A stretch of DNA of 64,000 nt from Leptodactylus fallax (GCA_947044405.1 CAMRHE010000321.1:1550001-1614000), one strand, 5' to 3'; positions 46,874 to 61,562 are shown, counted from the stretch's first letter. Program-made: numbers and translations. Notes: a model not told the origin generated them from the sequence alone.

Positions 46874-47507
46874 GTAACAATCCTTTATATTCTTCATGTG
46901 CCAGTGTTATCTTTTTTTTTTTTTTTTGCTGAGCTTAAATTTAATAACGTATTTATTCACTACATGATAGCAGAATGCTGTAAGTGTAACTGACTTACCT
47001 CAGGTGAACCTATGAAACTATAATGCAGACTAGTTTATATGGCACTTTCCTGATAAAACGTTACCATAAGTACTCCTTTAAGTAACTGAAGGGAGCACAT
47101 TAACTGACACGCAAGTGTGCAGAGATGAATGAGACAAACTTCAGGTTGTCATAGCCATTACAAAAGTAGTGTACTTCTTCTTTTTGAAAAAAAAAGGTTG
47201 CATTATCTTTGGGTCACCAACAATCCTATTCCTTAGTGCTATTTCAGACAACCATAATGCAGTCATATTATACAGACAGTATTACAGCTGCAAATCCTGT
47301 CCCAACAGCAAACTTAATGACTCGAACCTACAGCAACATAGACCTGTATGAAGCCACTATTTTGGGTATTTAGATCGATGGAATGGGATTTGTGACTGTA
47401 ATACATATACAAATAATATGGCCACATTGCAGCCTGCAATAGAAATTATAGTAGTTTGCTGTAAGCAAATAAAAAGACCGTTTGCTACATTCAGTGTCAG
47501 TAATCCC
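46874..47507. other. Unassigned, possible intron start
   Basis: Nothing recognised apart from poly(T) at about 46911-46927. Confidence 0.35.
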
Positions 47508-47510
47508 TTA

Positions 47511-47763
47511 GGCTAAATTCACATTTGTGCCAGAGTCTCTGTTGGGGATTTCGCCACAGAAACTACTAGTAATTGGCAGAAAGAAAAGTCCTGCATGGCG
47601 GATTTTTCTCTCCGCTGGTTTCAGTATAAAAACAGTGGACACTCTGCAGACCCTATTATAGTCTATACCCCTATATAGTCTAACCACTGTTTTAGCGGTC
47701 TGGCTCTCCTTCATCCCCCGGTTGACCCGAACGACAGTGCCGTGTGCAGATGTGAACCTAGCC
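47511..47763. mobile_element. Harbinger-like MITE with TTA duplication
   Basis: Ends ggctaaattcacatttgtg and, on the minus strand, ggctaggttcacatctgca; TTA at 47508-47510 and 47764-47766. 253 bp, no coding capacity. Same family type as the split MITE at 16195-17588. Confidence 0.85.
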
Positions 47764-48008
47764 TTACATAGCTAGTCCTACTCTCAGCAAAGAATTGGAA
47801 ACAATTGTATCCAGTCAACTGTAGGTGATGCTCACACAGCCTGAGCTTCAGAGTTCAGGCTGTAGCAAACTACTGCACCCAACAGCTTCCTGGTAATAGC
47901 CTACATCACAACTCCTTAACTGAGACCTTGTATATGTGCTGTATACTGAGTAACCAACACTGTGCATTACTCATGCCAATGTATCTTAGTTTCCTGTCAT
48001 GTGGCTTC

Positions 48009-48612
48009 ACACAGTATATATAATGTTCCCCAGTGTTCTCTGCACAGTATAACGCTCCCAAGCCCCCACAGTATAATACTCCACAGTGTCCCCACATGGT
48101 ATAAAATTATCCCCTGAACCCCTAACCCCACAATGTAATGCTCCACAGTGGCTCAACACTGGATAATGTTCCAGAGTGACCCCACACAGTATAAAATGCT
48201 CCCAAGAGCCTCCCCCCATAGTATAATGCTCTACAGCGCCCCCCCCCTCAGTATAATACTCCGCAGTGTTCCCACAAGGTACATAATGTTCTCCTGAGAC
48301 CCCACAGTGGCCCCACATAGTATATAATCCTCCCAAGGATCATCCCCATAGTATAATGCTCCACAGTTGCCCACACAGTATCCACACAGGGTATAAAATG
48401 CTCCCCTGAATCCCCCCACAGTATAATGCTCCACAGTGGCCCTACACAGTATAGTATGCTAACCAGAGGCCCATGCCACAGTGTAATGCTCCACAGTGGC
48501 CCCACACAGTATAATATGCTCCCCAGAGTCCCCCCATAATAAAATGCTCTACAGTGGCCCCACACAGTATAAAATGTTCCCCAGTGTTCCCATTGTATAA
48601 TGCTCCACATTG
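48009..48612 (-). repeat. Minisatellite, about 31-40-bp units, inverted orientation
   Basis: Repeats of the type gctccacagtggccccacac followed by agtataata, the complement of the unit at 428-604. Units vary in length more than in the other arrays, some being composite. Minus-strand frames (48248-48619 and others) are repeat artefacts. Confidence 0.85.
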
Positions 48613-49080
48613 GCCTCATGCACTGTAATACTCCCAGTGACTGGAGGCCTCAAGCTGCTTCAGGGTAACCCTACAAGATTCACTTCGATGAATATTCGCG
48701 AGGTTTGGCCCCCCAGTTCATTTGGCTACTATTGTATTGTATTTTGGGGTATCCTCAGACCCCAAAATTTAATAAGTGGCATCCCAGGGAAGGTGAGTAA
48801 AAATAAACAGTTATACTCATCTTGCCTTACCTCTCCTGGCTGTCCCCTGATGTCCTCTTCAGGCCTCTTCCGGACTCTCTCGGCTGATGTTGCACTCCCT
48901 GGGTCATTGTTGAGGCCTGTGATTCAGTCTCAGTGGTCACATTGGGTGCTAATGTCATGATGCAGGATGCCCAGGAGAGGTGAGGCAAGGTTAACTTAAA
49001 TGTTCATTATTTTTACTTACCTACCCTGGACCTCCACTTATACACCTATCGTCTGATGACACCCCAGAGTATAATATGGT
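48613..49080 (+). mobile_element. Remnant of the minisatellite-bearing repeat family
   Basis: It contains aaggtgagtaaaaataaac, ttatactcatcttgcc, gcctcttccgg and ccccagagtataatatgg, blocks shared with 110-430 and 2480-2730. The adjoining minisatellite is in the opposite orientation to that in the other copies. No termini found. Confidence 0.55.
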
Positions 49081-51149
49081 TTCATTGGTGATGAACCCCA
49101 AAAGTTTCAGTTTCAGTGATCATGGGGAGTACAGCAGCCTCTTCTCTCTACTAATGGTGACATGTGCATCAGTCACATGATACAGCAATATCAAGCACAG
49201 TCCTTACACATCCTTATAGCGTTGTTCTTTATATTCAGTGAAGAGGCTATAGTGCTCAACCAAACACTGAAGACTCTTCAATCAGATGATCAGTGGAAGT
49301 TGGACCCCCACCAATCACATATTGATGGCTCTTCCTAAGGATAGGTCATCAATATGTATGTCCCAGAAAACCGCTTTAATAAAGAGAATATTTAACCACT
49401 CTGTTCCCTTATTATATTATATGTGACATTACAGCTTTCTGTCTATTATGTATTGCTAGGGAAAAAAACTAAATTTTAAGTGTGTGAACTCATACCACAC
49501 AAAGATCAAATAATATCGCCATTACTGTAATGTTCAAATAAGACCCGCCTACATATATATGCACATTCACAACATATACACACACAATGCAGTCACTACA
49601 GTATAGTTGGGAAACACACAGTAAAGTGGAGGACCTGTGCTTTGTCTGTGCACTACACTACTGGAAGAATGCATATAGTGATGTTATTGCTAAAGATAGT
49701 GTGTGATACTGCGGGTGGGTGTTTGTGGTGCCCTAAAATTATTGATAATATAATTTCTAGGGAAAAAGCAACACCATCACCAGCCATTAGAAGTCAAAGT
49801 GGCACAGAAGTCTAAAATGTACCACATCGTCTTTAATAATCCAGCGATCAGTAGGGATCTCGGTGTCCAAACCACAGACATTTTCTTCTGAAAGTAGTCT
49901 ACACTTTATATTTGCATATGGTATACAGACACTGCCCATATTGTGTGACAGGAGCTATAATAACTAGTAAGCAAATCACTGCAAAGAAGGAAAGTGGTTG
50001 TTCTTAGTGGCACAACTAAAAACTCCATGTTGCCTAGAAACTTGCACTGTGGCGACTTGGTCACATGCAGTTGCTATTGCATGTGGCTGTGGCCTCAGTA
50101 AGTGGGGCGCTGTGTTGATACAGCTAATCGCCTGCTTATGAGATCAGTTTCTCTGTACGTTTGTGTCCAGGGACATTCAGCCTGCAACTCGGGTAGTGGC
50201 CAAGGGTTGTGCACCTCTGGTCTAGATGCTTCACAACGCTAATCCAAATAATAAAATTACAAATAAGATATAAAATGTAGGGGGAGGATGTCCAAGGATT
50301 GAGATATTTCTAGAAACTAAAATAGATGCAGTCATTCGACATGCTGTAATAACACTTGCACGTTCTTCTCAAACTGAAGTCAAATGTTATCCTTGTCTGG
50401 TTTGGAGAGTGTGAAATAGCATAGAGTACATCTGGAGATACATACTGTCAATGCACCATTTAGAAATTTGAGGCATCAGTGTGAAAACCAGATCACTTAC
50501 GTGGCTGGTCGGTCATGGTTTCAATCATTAACACACACTGGATTATTCCCCACTGATTATTCTAAGTCTGTTACTTCCATGAACCTGACTTTTCCTGTTA
50601 AACTGTTCAGCTTCTGAGACACTTAAAGGGAACCTGTCACATGAAAAATGCATTGTACTTTGGTATAAAAACACAACCAGTGCTGTGATAATGACCTTCA
50701 TAATTCATAAAAACATATGCCAACTGGCAATTCATCTCAGGTAACAGTGAATGTGCCTACTGAACAATTTAATGTATAGAACTTAGCATGTCAACATATC
50801 AGGGGTCAGTTGTTTAAAAGATCAAGAGCAAAGCTCACCCAATTTGTTTCCCCATTACTGGCATCTTCAGTGGTATAAAGGCAATGGTAATAAGAATGCC
50901 CCAACACAGGGTTAAAAAAAAACCTCATGTCATGTCAAAGAATGTGCGCCTGCACTATCTGCCAATGGGAGAAAGCAGCATAAGCAAATCCGCCTACTAT
51001 ATCAACAGACATTTATTAGCACCAATCAAATGTGAGTATGTAAATGCAATCAAAGAAAAGGCATTCCTGGAAAATAAAACATAAAGGGATTAGTTTATAC
51101 AGCGAATATCTTTTCATTTTAGGTTCAAGAACACATCTAACATTCCCAT
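49081..51149. other. Intergenic with scraps of MITEs
   Basis: 49270-49380 (ggacccccaccaatcacata ... aaaccgctttaat) and 50622-50640 (ttaaagggaacctgtcac) look like ends of common non-autonomous elements. Partners were not located. No gene recognised. Confidence 0.5.
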
Positions 51150-51830
51150 TATCATTATGGGTGACTTCAATATCCACATTAAGGCTAAGGCCCCAGATAG
51201 CAAAATGCAGCACCAAAAAAAAACTGGGTAAAAATGCAGCAGAAACACATCTCGTTTTTTTTCCACGGCGTTTTTCATTGCATTTTTGCAGAGTTTTCCT
51301 CTGCGGGTTTTCGGCCCTTATTATATCTATAGAGAAAATGCTAGTGTTTCTGCAGGTATAATTGACATGCTGCTATTTTCAAAAACCCAGGCGTTTTTAA
51401 AAACCAAGCTTTTCCGCTGCAGATTTTTTTCTGCGATGTGTGGATGGGATTAGCCAAAATCCCATTCACTTTGCAGATACTGTAAAACGCAGCATTTTCA
51501 CAACGTGGGGCTCCAGCCAAAGACATGCCATTCAGCCACCACAATACTCCTGTCTCTCTCTCAGTGGCGCAGCAAACCACTGCTAGACCTTAGCACACCC
51601 ACTTAGAAAACTTTAACATCTATACATTCAGAGACTCTCAAGAGTTGCTGAAAAGTGATGGAATAAAACACTGCCAGCATGATCTAGCTGCATACAAACA
51701 TGCCGTCCTCGCTTTTAAGTCTGCATTCACTTCTGCAAAACAGGACTATTTAATTATTCTTATATCTTCTCTATCCCACAACCACATAATTATTTAACAC
51801 CTTTAAAAATAGTATTTCAAGATTGACTAA
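51150..51830 (+). pseudogene. LINE relic (endonuclease and linker), split by a MITE
   Basis: 51150-51180 encodes IPIIIMGDFNIHI, the central motif of an APE-type LINE endonuclease. After the MITE at 51183-51518 the text resumes with stops and then LAAYKHAVLAFKSAFTSAKQ and DY near 51690-51750, which resembles the linker between endonuclease and reverse transcriptase in L2/CR1-type LINEs. No reverse-transcriptase motif follows. Several stops are present. The relic is old and short; the assignment rests mainly on GDFNIH and its context. Confidence 0.5.
51183..51518. mobile_element. MITE with ggctaaggcccc-type ends
   Basis: Ends ggctaaggcccc and, on the minus strand, ggctggagccccacg; the inside has gcagc...gcgtttt words in inverted order. 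Flanks TAA and AAA do not match exactly. Related in its ends to the element at 54685-54883. Confidence 0.65.
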
Positions 51831-54680
51831 AAATGGCTAATAATAAGGCCCAATATTGTCTGAGAATGTTATTGTTCAGGGTGCAATAAGTATTGAAAGT
51901 GCTTACACAACTGTTGGCTTTTGAACTGTTAGGTGCAATATGGTTTCCAAGCAAATCATATTGATTGGTTGTGTGGCCCTGGTGTGCATGTCCTGTATAG
52001 CACCTTTTTGGAAAATTCTATTTGAAATGCAGCAAGATGAGAGCAAATCTTGCCAGTCCCAAAGTATTGTCCCACTGGTATTCCATCGCTAAGTTCTTTC
52101 TCACACCATCCCTGCTGACAGTCAAATCCAGACTGTCAGCAGTGGTCATTGTTTCCAGAAATCCATTCCATACGCTGTTTCTATAAATCCTATTCACTTT
52201 TATGGGTGTTACAAAAACCCTGTAGCTCAGAGAGCTACTCTGTTTCTGTGAAACCTAACCACCACTGACAGACAGTCTGGATTTGACTGTCAGCTGGGAC
52301 GGGTTGAGGGAGAGCCAGGCAATGGAGCCTGGAGAAGGAGTCATTTTAGAGGCAGATACGGGTTGCAACAGTTGGACCCACATCTATCAGATATTTAGGG
52401 CATATCCTGAGATTATGCCATAAATGTCTTTTGTGGGCAGACCCCTTTAAATGTAAAGCTGTACTCCTTTGCAGATGAGTAACACCGCTACGATTGGCTT
52501 AAAAGCATTTCTTTGAAGCAATTTTGGTGGTGGTAGACTTTCTTTACATCATGTGCTGATTTAGCAGTGATACTTCAGTAGTCCTGTGCTAGTCGTTGTT
52601 TACATCCTGGAAATGATGATGTCCTCTACTATCATGTGACCAGCATCCCAATGAATAGCTGCAGCAATCATATCCTGGTAGAGCAAGTCTTCACTCCTGG
52701 GTTGTAAAAAGGGATTGGCGAGACAAAACCACCAGTGGAGTGGCTGTGGAATTTAAGAGGTTCTGTATGTGTGATTCATAACATTTCCCGTTTATTTACT
52801 CTCATACAACCCATTTATGCTATAATTTTTTTGTTTAAATTGTATTGCTAGGTATATGTTGACAAAAATACAGTCAAACAGAAGACCAGGTGTACAGATT
52901 TGTCTTTTTTTTTACTTTGCTTGGCTCTATATATTCCAAGGTTGCATGAGATGATCAACTTTTTAAAATAAACATGATTTTGCAATACTCTGTCACAAGA
53001 TGTCTATCCTGTGTGGCCACCCAGTGGTTGGATTGTGCCCATAAAAGGATTTGGAATACATGAAAACATATACGCATACTATGCTGGTTTTCTTGCACAC
53101 GTATTAACCGGAAACATCGCCCATCTCCTCTAACTTTGATTCAACTTCAGGACAGTAACATTGGCAAATCCCAATTTTTGTGATTCTGCTGCTCTGACTA
53201 CCAAGGATCATACATTTATACCCACACAAACGTTTGACTGGTAGCCCACAGTGCTGTATGAGTCCTAAGAGAGATAAGATGACAGACAGAAAAATAGCAT
53301 GATAAAAGCAGGAACTACCTGGAGTGCAAACTAGTTAGCAGAGAAAAATGTTACATTGTGGATTTCCTGGTGGAATGTAGCAAACTTTGGCTGTCACTAC
53401 TGTCATTAATACTTTTATTTAGATTTGGATACTATTGTGGTATGGAATGAGAGATAACATGGCTGCTACAGCAAAACTAATTTTGTCTTCCTGAGTTGAT
53501 GGCCACAATGTCTATGCATAACATATACATATATGATATTTGGCAGTTGGAGTACAGTTTCTGCACAGTTTCCTAGGTGTTGGGGGTTCATGGTAAGCAC
53601 AGGCTTCAACTGCTGGAAGAAAGCAGAGGGTATCTGAAACTGTGTGTGTTTGTGATCTCATTAAAAATGAACAGTTTCTGTAGTTATGAAAATTGACTTA
53701 AAAAGGTAACAAAACCAGAATATAAATTATGTAAATATGTCCTAAACACCTAAAGCTTAAAACTGAATTTACAGTTTCTGCCACGGTTCACACTTGACAA
53801 ATATTTCTCCAAATGTTAATGAAACCTATCGAAAATCTTAAATATAAACAATTTATGTACGAGGGTGTTGCTAAGCTTGTTTTCCTTACACAGTTCATTT
53901 TCCCAGTCAGAATTATCTAGTTTACCATATGCTGCTCAGTATAATACCTGGGTCACAAGGGCAAGCATGTTTTATTTCTTATTTCCTATGCTGGGTAAAT
54001 GAGTCCTTCAGATTAGTCATGCTATTTTCTTTGGTGGAAATGACACCATTAAATTTACAGAGAGATCTAAACCACACATGTTTCTCATTTAAGTGTATCA
54101 GTTTCTCACGGAGATATTAATGAAAATCGTCTGTCAGCGTACAAGTAATCAGCGTGCACCCAATTATAGGGGAGGCAGTAAGCTCAGAGTTTACAGCCCC
54201 GCATAACTGACTTCACTGAAGAAGGGGCCTCAGTTATTGCATTTGTTCCTCATTTTAAATAGCATTTTTAACCAACAGTATCCTGTCTGTGGGGAGATGA
54301 TACAGTGGATACAATCCTCAAAGTTGTACTTGATGTCTAACATTTTTAAGCTTGTTAAGCTACTCTTAAGCTTGTTTAATATTCTTAAACTCATCTTCCT
54401 CTTGTAGCTGGGCCCAAGAAGTGGTTACAGCATTTTATCCTCGCAAAAAAAAAAAAAAAAATCAAAATCACTTCTTGTTAAGGTATACTAGATGGAGTAC
54501 AATCAGAACGGCTGTCTCTAAACCTTATGTTTGAGTCTTTTATTCCCTCTACTGGTTTTTGTAAAAGTACATTTTCTCTCCATGCTTGCAAACAGGGCAA
54601 ACTCTTCCTTGTGTGATGTAAAAGCTGTGCTGTGTGCTCTTTGCCAATTAGATGTCTATCCTACTGCTGATCCACCTCCC
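51831..54680. other. Intergenic, no gene recognised
   Basis: Mostly unique, A/T-rich sequence with an inverted repeat at 52107-52298 (listed) and poly(A) at about 54445-54461. No frame with a recognisable domain. Confidence 0.55.
52107..52298. repeat. Inverted repeat with nested hairpins
   Basis: Both arms contain ctgacagtcaaatccagact in opposite orientation (about 52110-52146 and 52262-52298), separated by about 110 bp. The left arm is itself a perfect hairpin, gctgacagtc and gactgtcagc around a 7-base loop. Confidence 0.8.
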
Positions 54681-54684
54681 CTTA

Positions 54685-54883
54685 GGATTAGGCCCCACGT
54701 TGCGGAAAAGCAGCTTTTTTTGTTGCAGATTTTTGAGCCAAAGCCAAGAATGACTACAAAAGGAATAAGTAATATATAGGAAATACTTATACTTATACCT
54801 TCTGCTCAATCCATTCCTGGCTTTGGCACACAGCAAAATATGCAACAAAAAAAGCTGCGTTTCCACAACATGGGGCCTCAGCC
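54685..54883. mobile_element. Harbinger-like MITE with TTA duplication
   Basis: Ends ggattaggccccacgttg and, on the minus strand, ggctgaggccccatgttg; TTA at 54682-54684 and 54884-54886. The inverted match extends inward through the gcggaaa...gcagctttttt region. 199 bp. Confidence 0.85.
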
Positions 54884-55079
54884 TTAAGCTGTTTCACTAA
54901 AACACTAAAAACACTAAAACACTAAAACTTGAGCTGCATCCCAATGAGGTTTTTAAACATTTGCCAAGAGTATGTGGGGAACTGATAAATCTTGAGCAAT
55001 GCAAAAATGACACTGTCCCTTAAACAAAAAACGGATGCAATTGGGTCCCATATTTTGAAAGAACTATTGCACTGCCCTT

Positions 55080-55225
55080 TTCCAGAAAATGTCAGAAAAA
55101 AAAACAGAGGAAACTTATGCAAATACCATGTCGAAGTTGTCCTTAAATAGATTTGAGCACTGCTGGACAACAAGGCATTGCTGAAAGGCAAGAGCGCTAA
55201 CCACTGAGCCATTGTGCAGCCTAGG
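55080..55225 (-). repeat. tRNA-derived SINE head
   Basis: Minus strand: ggctcagtggttagcgctct (box A-like), then about 40 bases later gtgctcaaatct (box B-like), then aggacaac. This is the arrangement of a tRNA-derived SINE promoter. It is not a functional tRNA: no cloverleaf closes and the sequence continues into a non-tRNA body. Confidence 0.58.
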
Positions 55226-56484
55226 CAAGATGGCAGCCCCCATGTACTGAAAATAGAATTAAAAAAAGCTATAATCAGGAAATAAAAACAGATTAGTATA
55301 AAGTGATGAATTTCACTGGTTTTAATAAATAAATTGTAGATACATTCCTTTAAAGTACTTTGTTGCTGAGTCATCGCTCCTTTGTTCAATCTAGTATTTT
55401 CTGGAAAAAGAGTAGCTTGATAATTCTTCTAAAAAGGTGGAACCCAGTTGCGCCCATTTGCTGTACACTAGGCAGTGTGTTTTTGCGTCTCTCTAGGTAC
55501 AGCCTTCACATGCTACAGCTTGATGCCTTGTAGTCATAGATGGGAATAAAATGGGGTTTCTCCATACCTTTTCAGTCTTCTGTCTGGTGTCCATGTCAGT
55601 TCAAGGCTGGAGCCGGCTTTTACCTCAACACTAGTGTTGCAAACCTTGGCATGCCTGTAGAGAAGTGGAATCCGTGTGAACTGAGCGACACACCTGTGTG
55701 AAGAGGGAAACTGCTGTATGTTGCCACAGGGCTACTTCTTTCACGCTGTATGAAGGTTGTTACAACTGGAATACAGCTGCTGCTGTATTCCAGTAACTGC
55801 TGAACTGTGCTGTATTCAAGGAACTCCTGCTGTGTCCAGGCAACTGGACACCACATTTGGCCAACCACAGCAAGCACAGACCTAGCTGCCCTGATCTTGG
55901 GTATGCCGGGTTGCAGGTTAAGCCATAACCACACACTTGTATGGATCATGAAGATGGGCCATTTCCTACATTCATTACAAAAGCAGGCAAATTTAAAGGG
56001 GTTTTCCTGGTCTAGGTGGGTTATTGAGCTGCAGTATTGTTACCTGGCCACTGCACAGTGTATACAACCTTCTACTGTTACAACATACACCATCATTCCA
56101 GTGGTGGAGGCTGCTAAGAATAGCTAAATTTTATAGGGCCCCCAGTGATCACAAGAATGGGGATTTCTTGTACCCCTGCCTGAATGTAGCAACAATCTGG
56201 AATACTGGAGATTACCAAGCACTAAACTGTACTTGTTGTACAACAACATCAGGGAAAAAAAAATAACCTTAAAAAGCTATATTTGCAACCTAATTTTGGG
56301 GAAATGCTCTTTGAAATTAGAACTAGCTATGGCATTTAGTCTTATTAACTGATGTGGTTCTATAGAGTATGCCAGCCAGAAATGGCTTGATCCCAATCCA
56401 AACTTCAATGAGATGTTGTGGAGCCAGACCTCCGTGTGTGCTGCTTTAGCAAGCTGGGTTTTTTTTTGTGTTTTCTATTGGACT
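55226..56484. other. Intergenic, no gene recognised
   Basis: 55765-55794 is a perfect hairpin (actggaatacagc, four-base loop, gctgtattccagt). aaaggggttttcctgg near 55996 looks like one end of a MITE. No supported gene. Confidence 0.5.
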
Positions 56485-56488
56485 TTAA

Positions 56489-57442
56489 CCCCTTCCCAAC
56501 ATCCGCTGTAGTAGTATGGCAGATGTTGGGTCTTTAAATATGGCACCTGCTGTGAAGAACAGAGGCCATAATTGCTGGGTCTCTGCTATATGAGATGCGA
56601 CGGTAATGCCTGTGATCGGAGTCCGCTCCAACTGGGGTATTAACCCTTTGAAGTGGCCACATTTCCCCCCATTCCCCCTCAATTGTGCACCCATTTCACT
56701 TACTTAAAAGTTGCAAGACAGTTCCTGCATGGCGACATCGCTAGAACCGTCCTGTCTCTATGACAGCCGGGAACATTATGAGGTCTCCCAGGCCTGTCTT
56801 TACTATATATATGGCAGGCTTGAAAAGAGACATAGTGATTTCCCCATAGACTGCAGTAAAGTTGTATTGCATTCTATGGGGCAAGCAATCTAATGATCCC
56901 AAATTCAAGCTCCCTAGGGTAGCTAACAAAAATAAAAAATGATTCCAAATAAAAATAAGTAAAAAAAAAACAAACAAACCTAAACCAAAATGCCTAAACT
57001 ATAACAATATAAAAAATTTTTATATGATACAGCAAACACTGTAGCAATAAAATAAAAAGCCGAATCTTATTTTTTCACCATTTTGTCTCCCAAAAAGAAT
57101 TGAATAAAAAGTGATCAAAATATCGGACAAAATTTTTATCATGCTCACTCAAACAATATAAGGAAAATATAATTTTGGATCCACAGTGAATGCCGTAAAA
57201 ATGAAACCTATAAGAAATGGCATAAATGCAGTTTTTCCTCTAAATCCCCCGTTTTGAATTTTTTTCCAGCTTCCCAGTACATGATATGGAATATTAAAAT
57301 GAAGTACAATTCTACCGCACAAAATAAGCCCTCATACAGCTCTGTGAATGGTAAAATAAAGTTAAATAAAGTTAAGGCTTTTGGAAGAAGATGAGAAAAA
57401 AAAAGAAAATCAAAAAATGAAAATGGCTGCAGCGGGAAAGGG
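56489..57442. mobile_element. TTAA-flanked non-autonomous DNA element (piggyBac-like)
   Basis: TTAA at 56485-56488 and 57443-57446; ends ccccttccc and gggaaaggg are inverted. The inside (ccctcatacagctctgtgaa, aaaataaagttaaggctttt) is text I remember as very abundant in frog genomes. 954 bp, no transposase. Confidence 0.7.
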
Positions 57443-57655
57443 TTAATTCATCATCAGAAAATTACATACTTAAATCAAGTGTTTATTATAATCAAAAAAT
57501 TTTGAAAAAAAATTTTGGTGCTTCATTTTGATTTTTTGTTCCAGTTTTTGCATTGGCCAATAGTATCAGTGACAGTAGACTGACCTTCTCTGTATTCTGT
57601 AAAGGTTTATTCACATGATGTGTAGTGGATGTTGCAAAAACAGCCATCACACGTA

Positions 57656-59283
57656 CAGTACAGACCAAAAGTTTGGACACAGCTTCTCATTCCAAGAGTT
57701 TTCTGTATTCTCATGACTATAAAAATTGTAGATTCACACTGAAGGCATCAAAACTATGAATTAACACATGTGGAATTATATACTTAACAAAAAAGTGTGA
57801 AACAACTGAAAATATGTCTTATATTCTAGGTTCTTCAAAGTAGCCACCTTTTGCTTTGATTACTGCTTTGCACACTCTTGGCATTCTCTTGATGAGCTTC
57901 AAGAGGTAGTCACCTGAAATGGTCTTCCAACAGTCTTGAAGGTTCCCAGAGATGCTTAGCACTTGTTGGCCCTTTTGCCTTCACTCTGCGGTCCAGCTCA
58001 CCCCAAACCATCTCGATTGGGTTCAGGTCTGGTGACTGTGGAGGCCAGGTCATCTGGCGTAGCACCCCATCACTCTCCTTCTTGGTCAAATAGCCCTTAC
58101 ACAGTCTGGAGGTGTGTTTGGGGTCATTGTCCTGTTGAAAAATAAATGATAGTCCAACTAAACGCAAACTGGATGGAATAGCATGCCGCTGCAAGATGCT
58201 GTGGTAACCATGCTGGTTCAGTATTTCTTCAATTTTGAATAAATCCCCAACAGTGTCACCAGCAAAGCACCCCCACACCATCACACCTCCTCCTCCATGC
58301 TTCACGGTGGGAACCAGGCATGTAGAGTCCATTCTTTCACCTTTTCTGCGTCGCACAAAGACACGGTGGTTGGAACCAAAGATCTCAAATTTGGACTCAT
58401 CAGACCAAAGCACAGATTTCCACAGGTCTAATGTCCATTCCTTGTTTTCTTTAGCCCAAACAAGTCTCTTCTGCTTGTTGCCTGTCCTTAGCAGTGGTTT
58501 CCTAGCAGCTATTTTACCATGAAGGCCTGCTGCACACTGTCTCCTCTTAACAGTTGTTGTAGAGATGTGTCTGCTGCTAGAACTCTGTGTGGCACTGACC
58601 TGGTCTCTAATCTGAGCTGCTGTTAACCTTCGATTTCTGAGGCTGGTGACTCGGATGAACTTATCCTCCGCAGCAGAGGTGACTCTTGGTCTTCCTTTCC
58701 TGGGGTGGTCCTTATGTGAGCCAGTTTCTTTGTAGCGCTTGATGGTTTTGGCCACTGCACTTGGGGACACTTTCAAAGTTTTCCCAATTTTTCGGACTGA
58801 CTGACCTTCATTTCTTAAAGTAATGTTGGCCACTCGTTTTTGTTTACTTAGCTGCTTTTTTCTTGCCATAATACAAATTCTAACACTCCATTCAGTAGGA
58901 CTATCAGCTGTGTATCCACCTGACTTCTGAACAACACAACTGATGGTCCCAACCCCATTTATAAGGCAAGAAATCCCACTTATTAAACCTGACAGGGGAC
59001 ACCTGTGAAGTGAAAACCATTTCAGGTGACTACCTCTTGAAGCTCATCAAGAGAATGCCAAGAGTGTGCAAAGCAGTAATCAAAGCAAAAGGTGGCTACT
59101 TTGAAGAACCTAGAATATAAGACATATTTTCAGTTGTTTCACACTTTTTTGTTAAGTATATAATTCCACATGTGTTAATTCATAGTTTTGATGCCTTCAG
59201 TGTGAATCTACAATTTTTATAGTCATGAAAATACAGAAAACTCTTGGAATGAGAAGGTGTGTCCAAACTTTTGGTCTGTACTG
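57656..59283 (-). mobile_element. Tc1/mariner element, family F, with long terminal repeats
   Basis: TA at 57654-57655 and 59284-59285; ends cagtacagaccaaaagtttg and its complement. The inverted repeats run to about 57920 on one side and start near 59020 on the other, about 265 bp each, and include the last codons of the transposase. Confidence 0.95.
57819..58869 (-). pseudogene. Tc1 family F transposase, one indel near the C-terminus
   Basis: Minus strand, ATG 58869 (MARKKQLSKQKR). The frame is open for 319 residues to 57910. The N-terminal domain contains the helix-turn-helix SVRKIGKTLKVSPSAVAKTI and the GRPRVTS hook. The triad is complete: [19 protein letters not shown] and NPIEMVW. The end is shifted near 57955: after KHLWE the expected reading lies in another phase and continues with KLIKRMPRVCKAVI and KAKGGYFEEPRI to the stop at 57819-57821. 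The DNA is 1,051 nt, one base off a multiple of three, so one indel explains it. Family F has a tryptophan-rich C-terminus unlike the ...TKY ending of most copies here. Confidence 0.94.
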
Positions 59284-59902
59284 TACATTTTGAGAAAATA
59301 TTTAATCCAGTGTGTCTATTCACATGTCAGCTATTTATACTGACTGTTTTCACAGCTGTCAAAAAAAACTGACATGCACTGGGGTCATTTATCCATTGGG
59401 GCCATTTATCATCTGCTCCTTTTTTGGCCATATTTTTCACAAAAGCACCTTTTTTTTAGACTAGTTTTACTGTGGTGTCTATTTATGATGTAAGTGCACC
59501 TCCTTGTTAAATGTTGTGCACGTGTTAGTTTTGATGTGCCTTTATAAGCTATGTATACTTTGCCTCTTTTTTGTTCAAAAAGGAGCAATTGCCCCTTTTT
59601 TACAAAAAAAAATTGCACAAGTGCCCCTTTTAATGCAGTCCTGACCTGAGGGGCTCTTTTACGCTGCCCATGTACTAGAGTGCATTTGTGCCTTTTATTG
59701 CCCCTTTTTAAAAAGGTGCAAGTCATAAATACAGCATGAAAAGGATCTCCATTTAGGCCACACCCACTTTTCTTGACAAAAAACAAAAGTGGCGAGGACA
59801 CCATAACATCTGGGAAAAAAAGGCGCAAATGATTCATAAATAAAGTGCAGGGCAGAAAAAGACCAGAAAAAGGTGCAATTTACACCAAAAGAGGACCAAG
59901 TA

Positions 59903-61537
<1,635 letters not shown>

Positions 61538-61562
61538 TAGCTTAATAAATGTGCCCCATTGA

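Noticed and set aside
49050..49066. Another CTGATGA-containing hammerhead candidate
   Set aside because: No GAAA at the right distance and no stem II; a chance match.
55180..55215. Possible tRNA gene
   Set aside because: Box A-like and box B-like words are present, but no cloverleaf or acceptor stem closes; a tRNA-derived SINE fits better.
54922..55389. 155-codon minus-strand frame
   Set aside because: It passes through the SINE head and flanking unique DNA; no conserved motif.
59409..59837. 142-codon minus-strand frame rich in Lys and Arg
   Set aside because: It lies in a MITE with repeated cccctttt words and has no domain.
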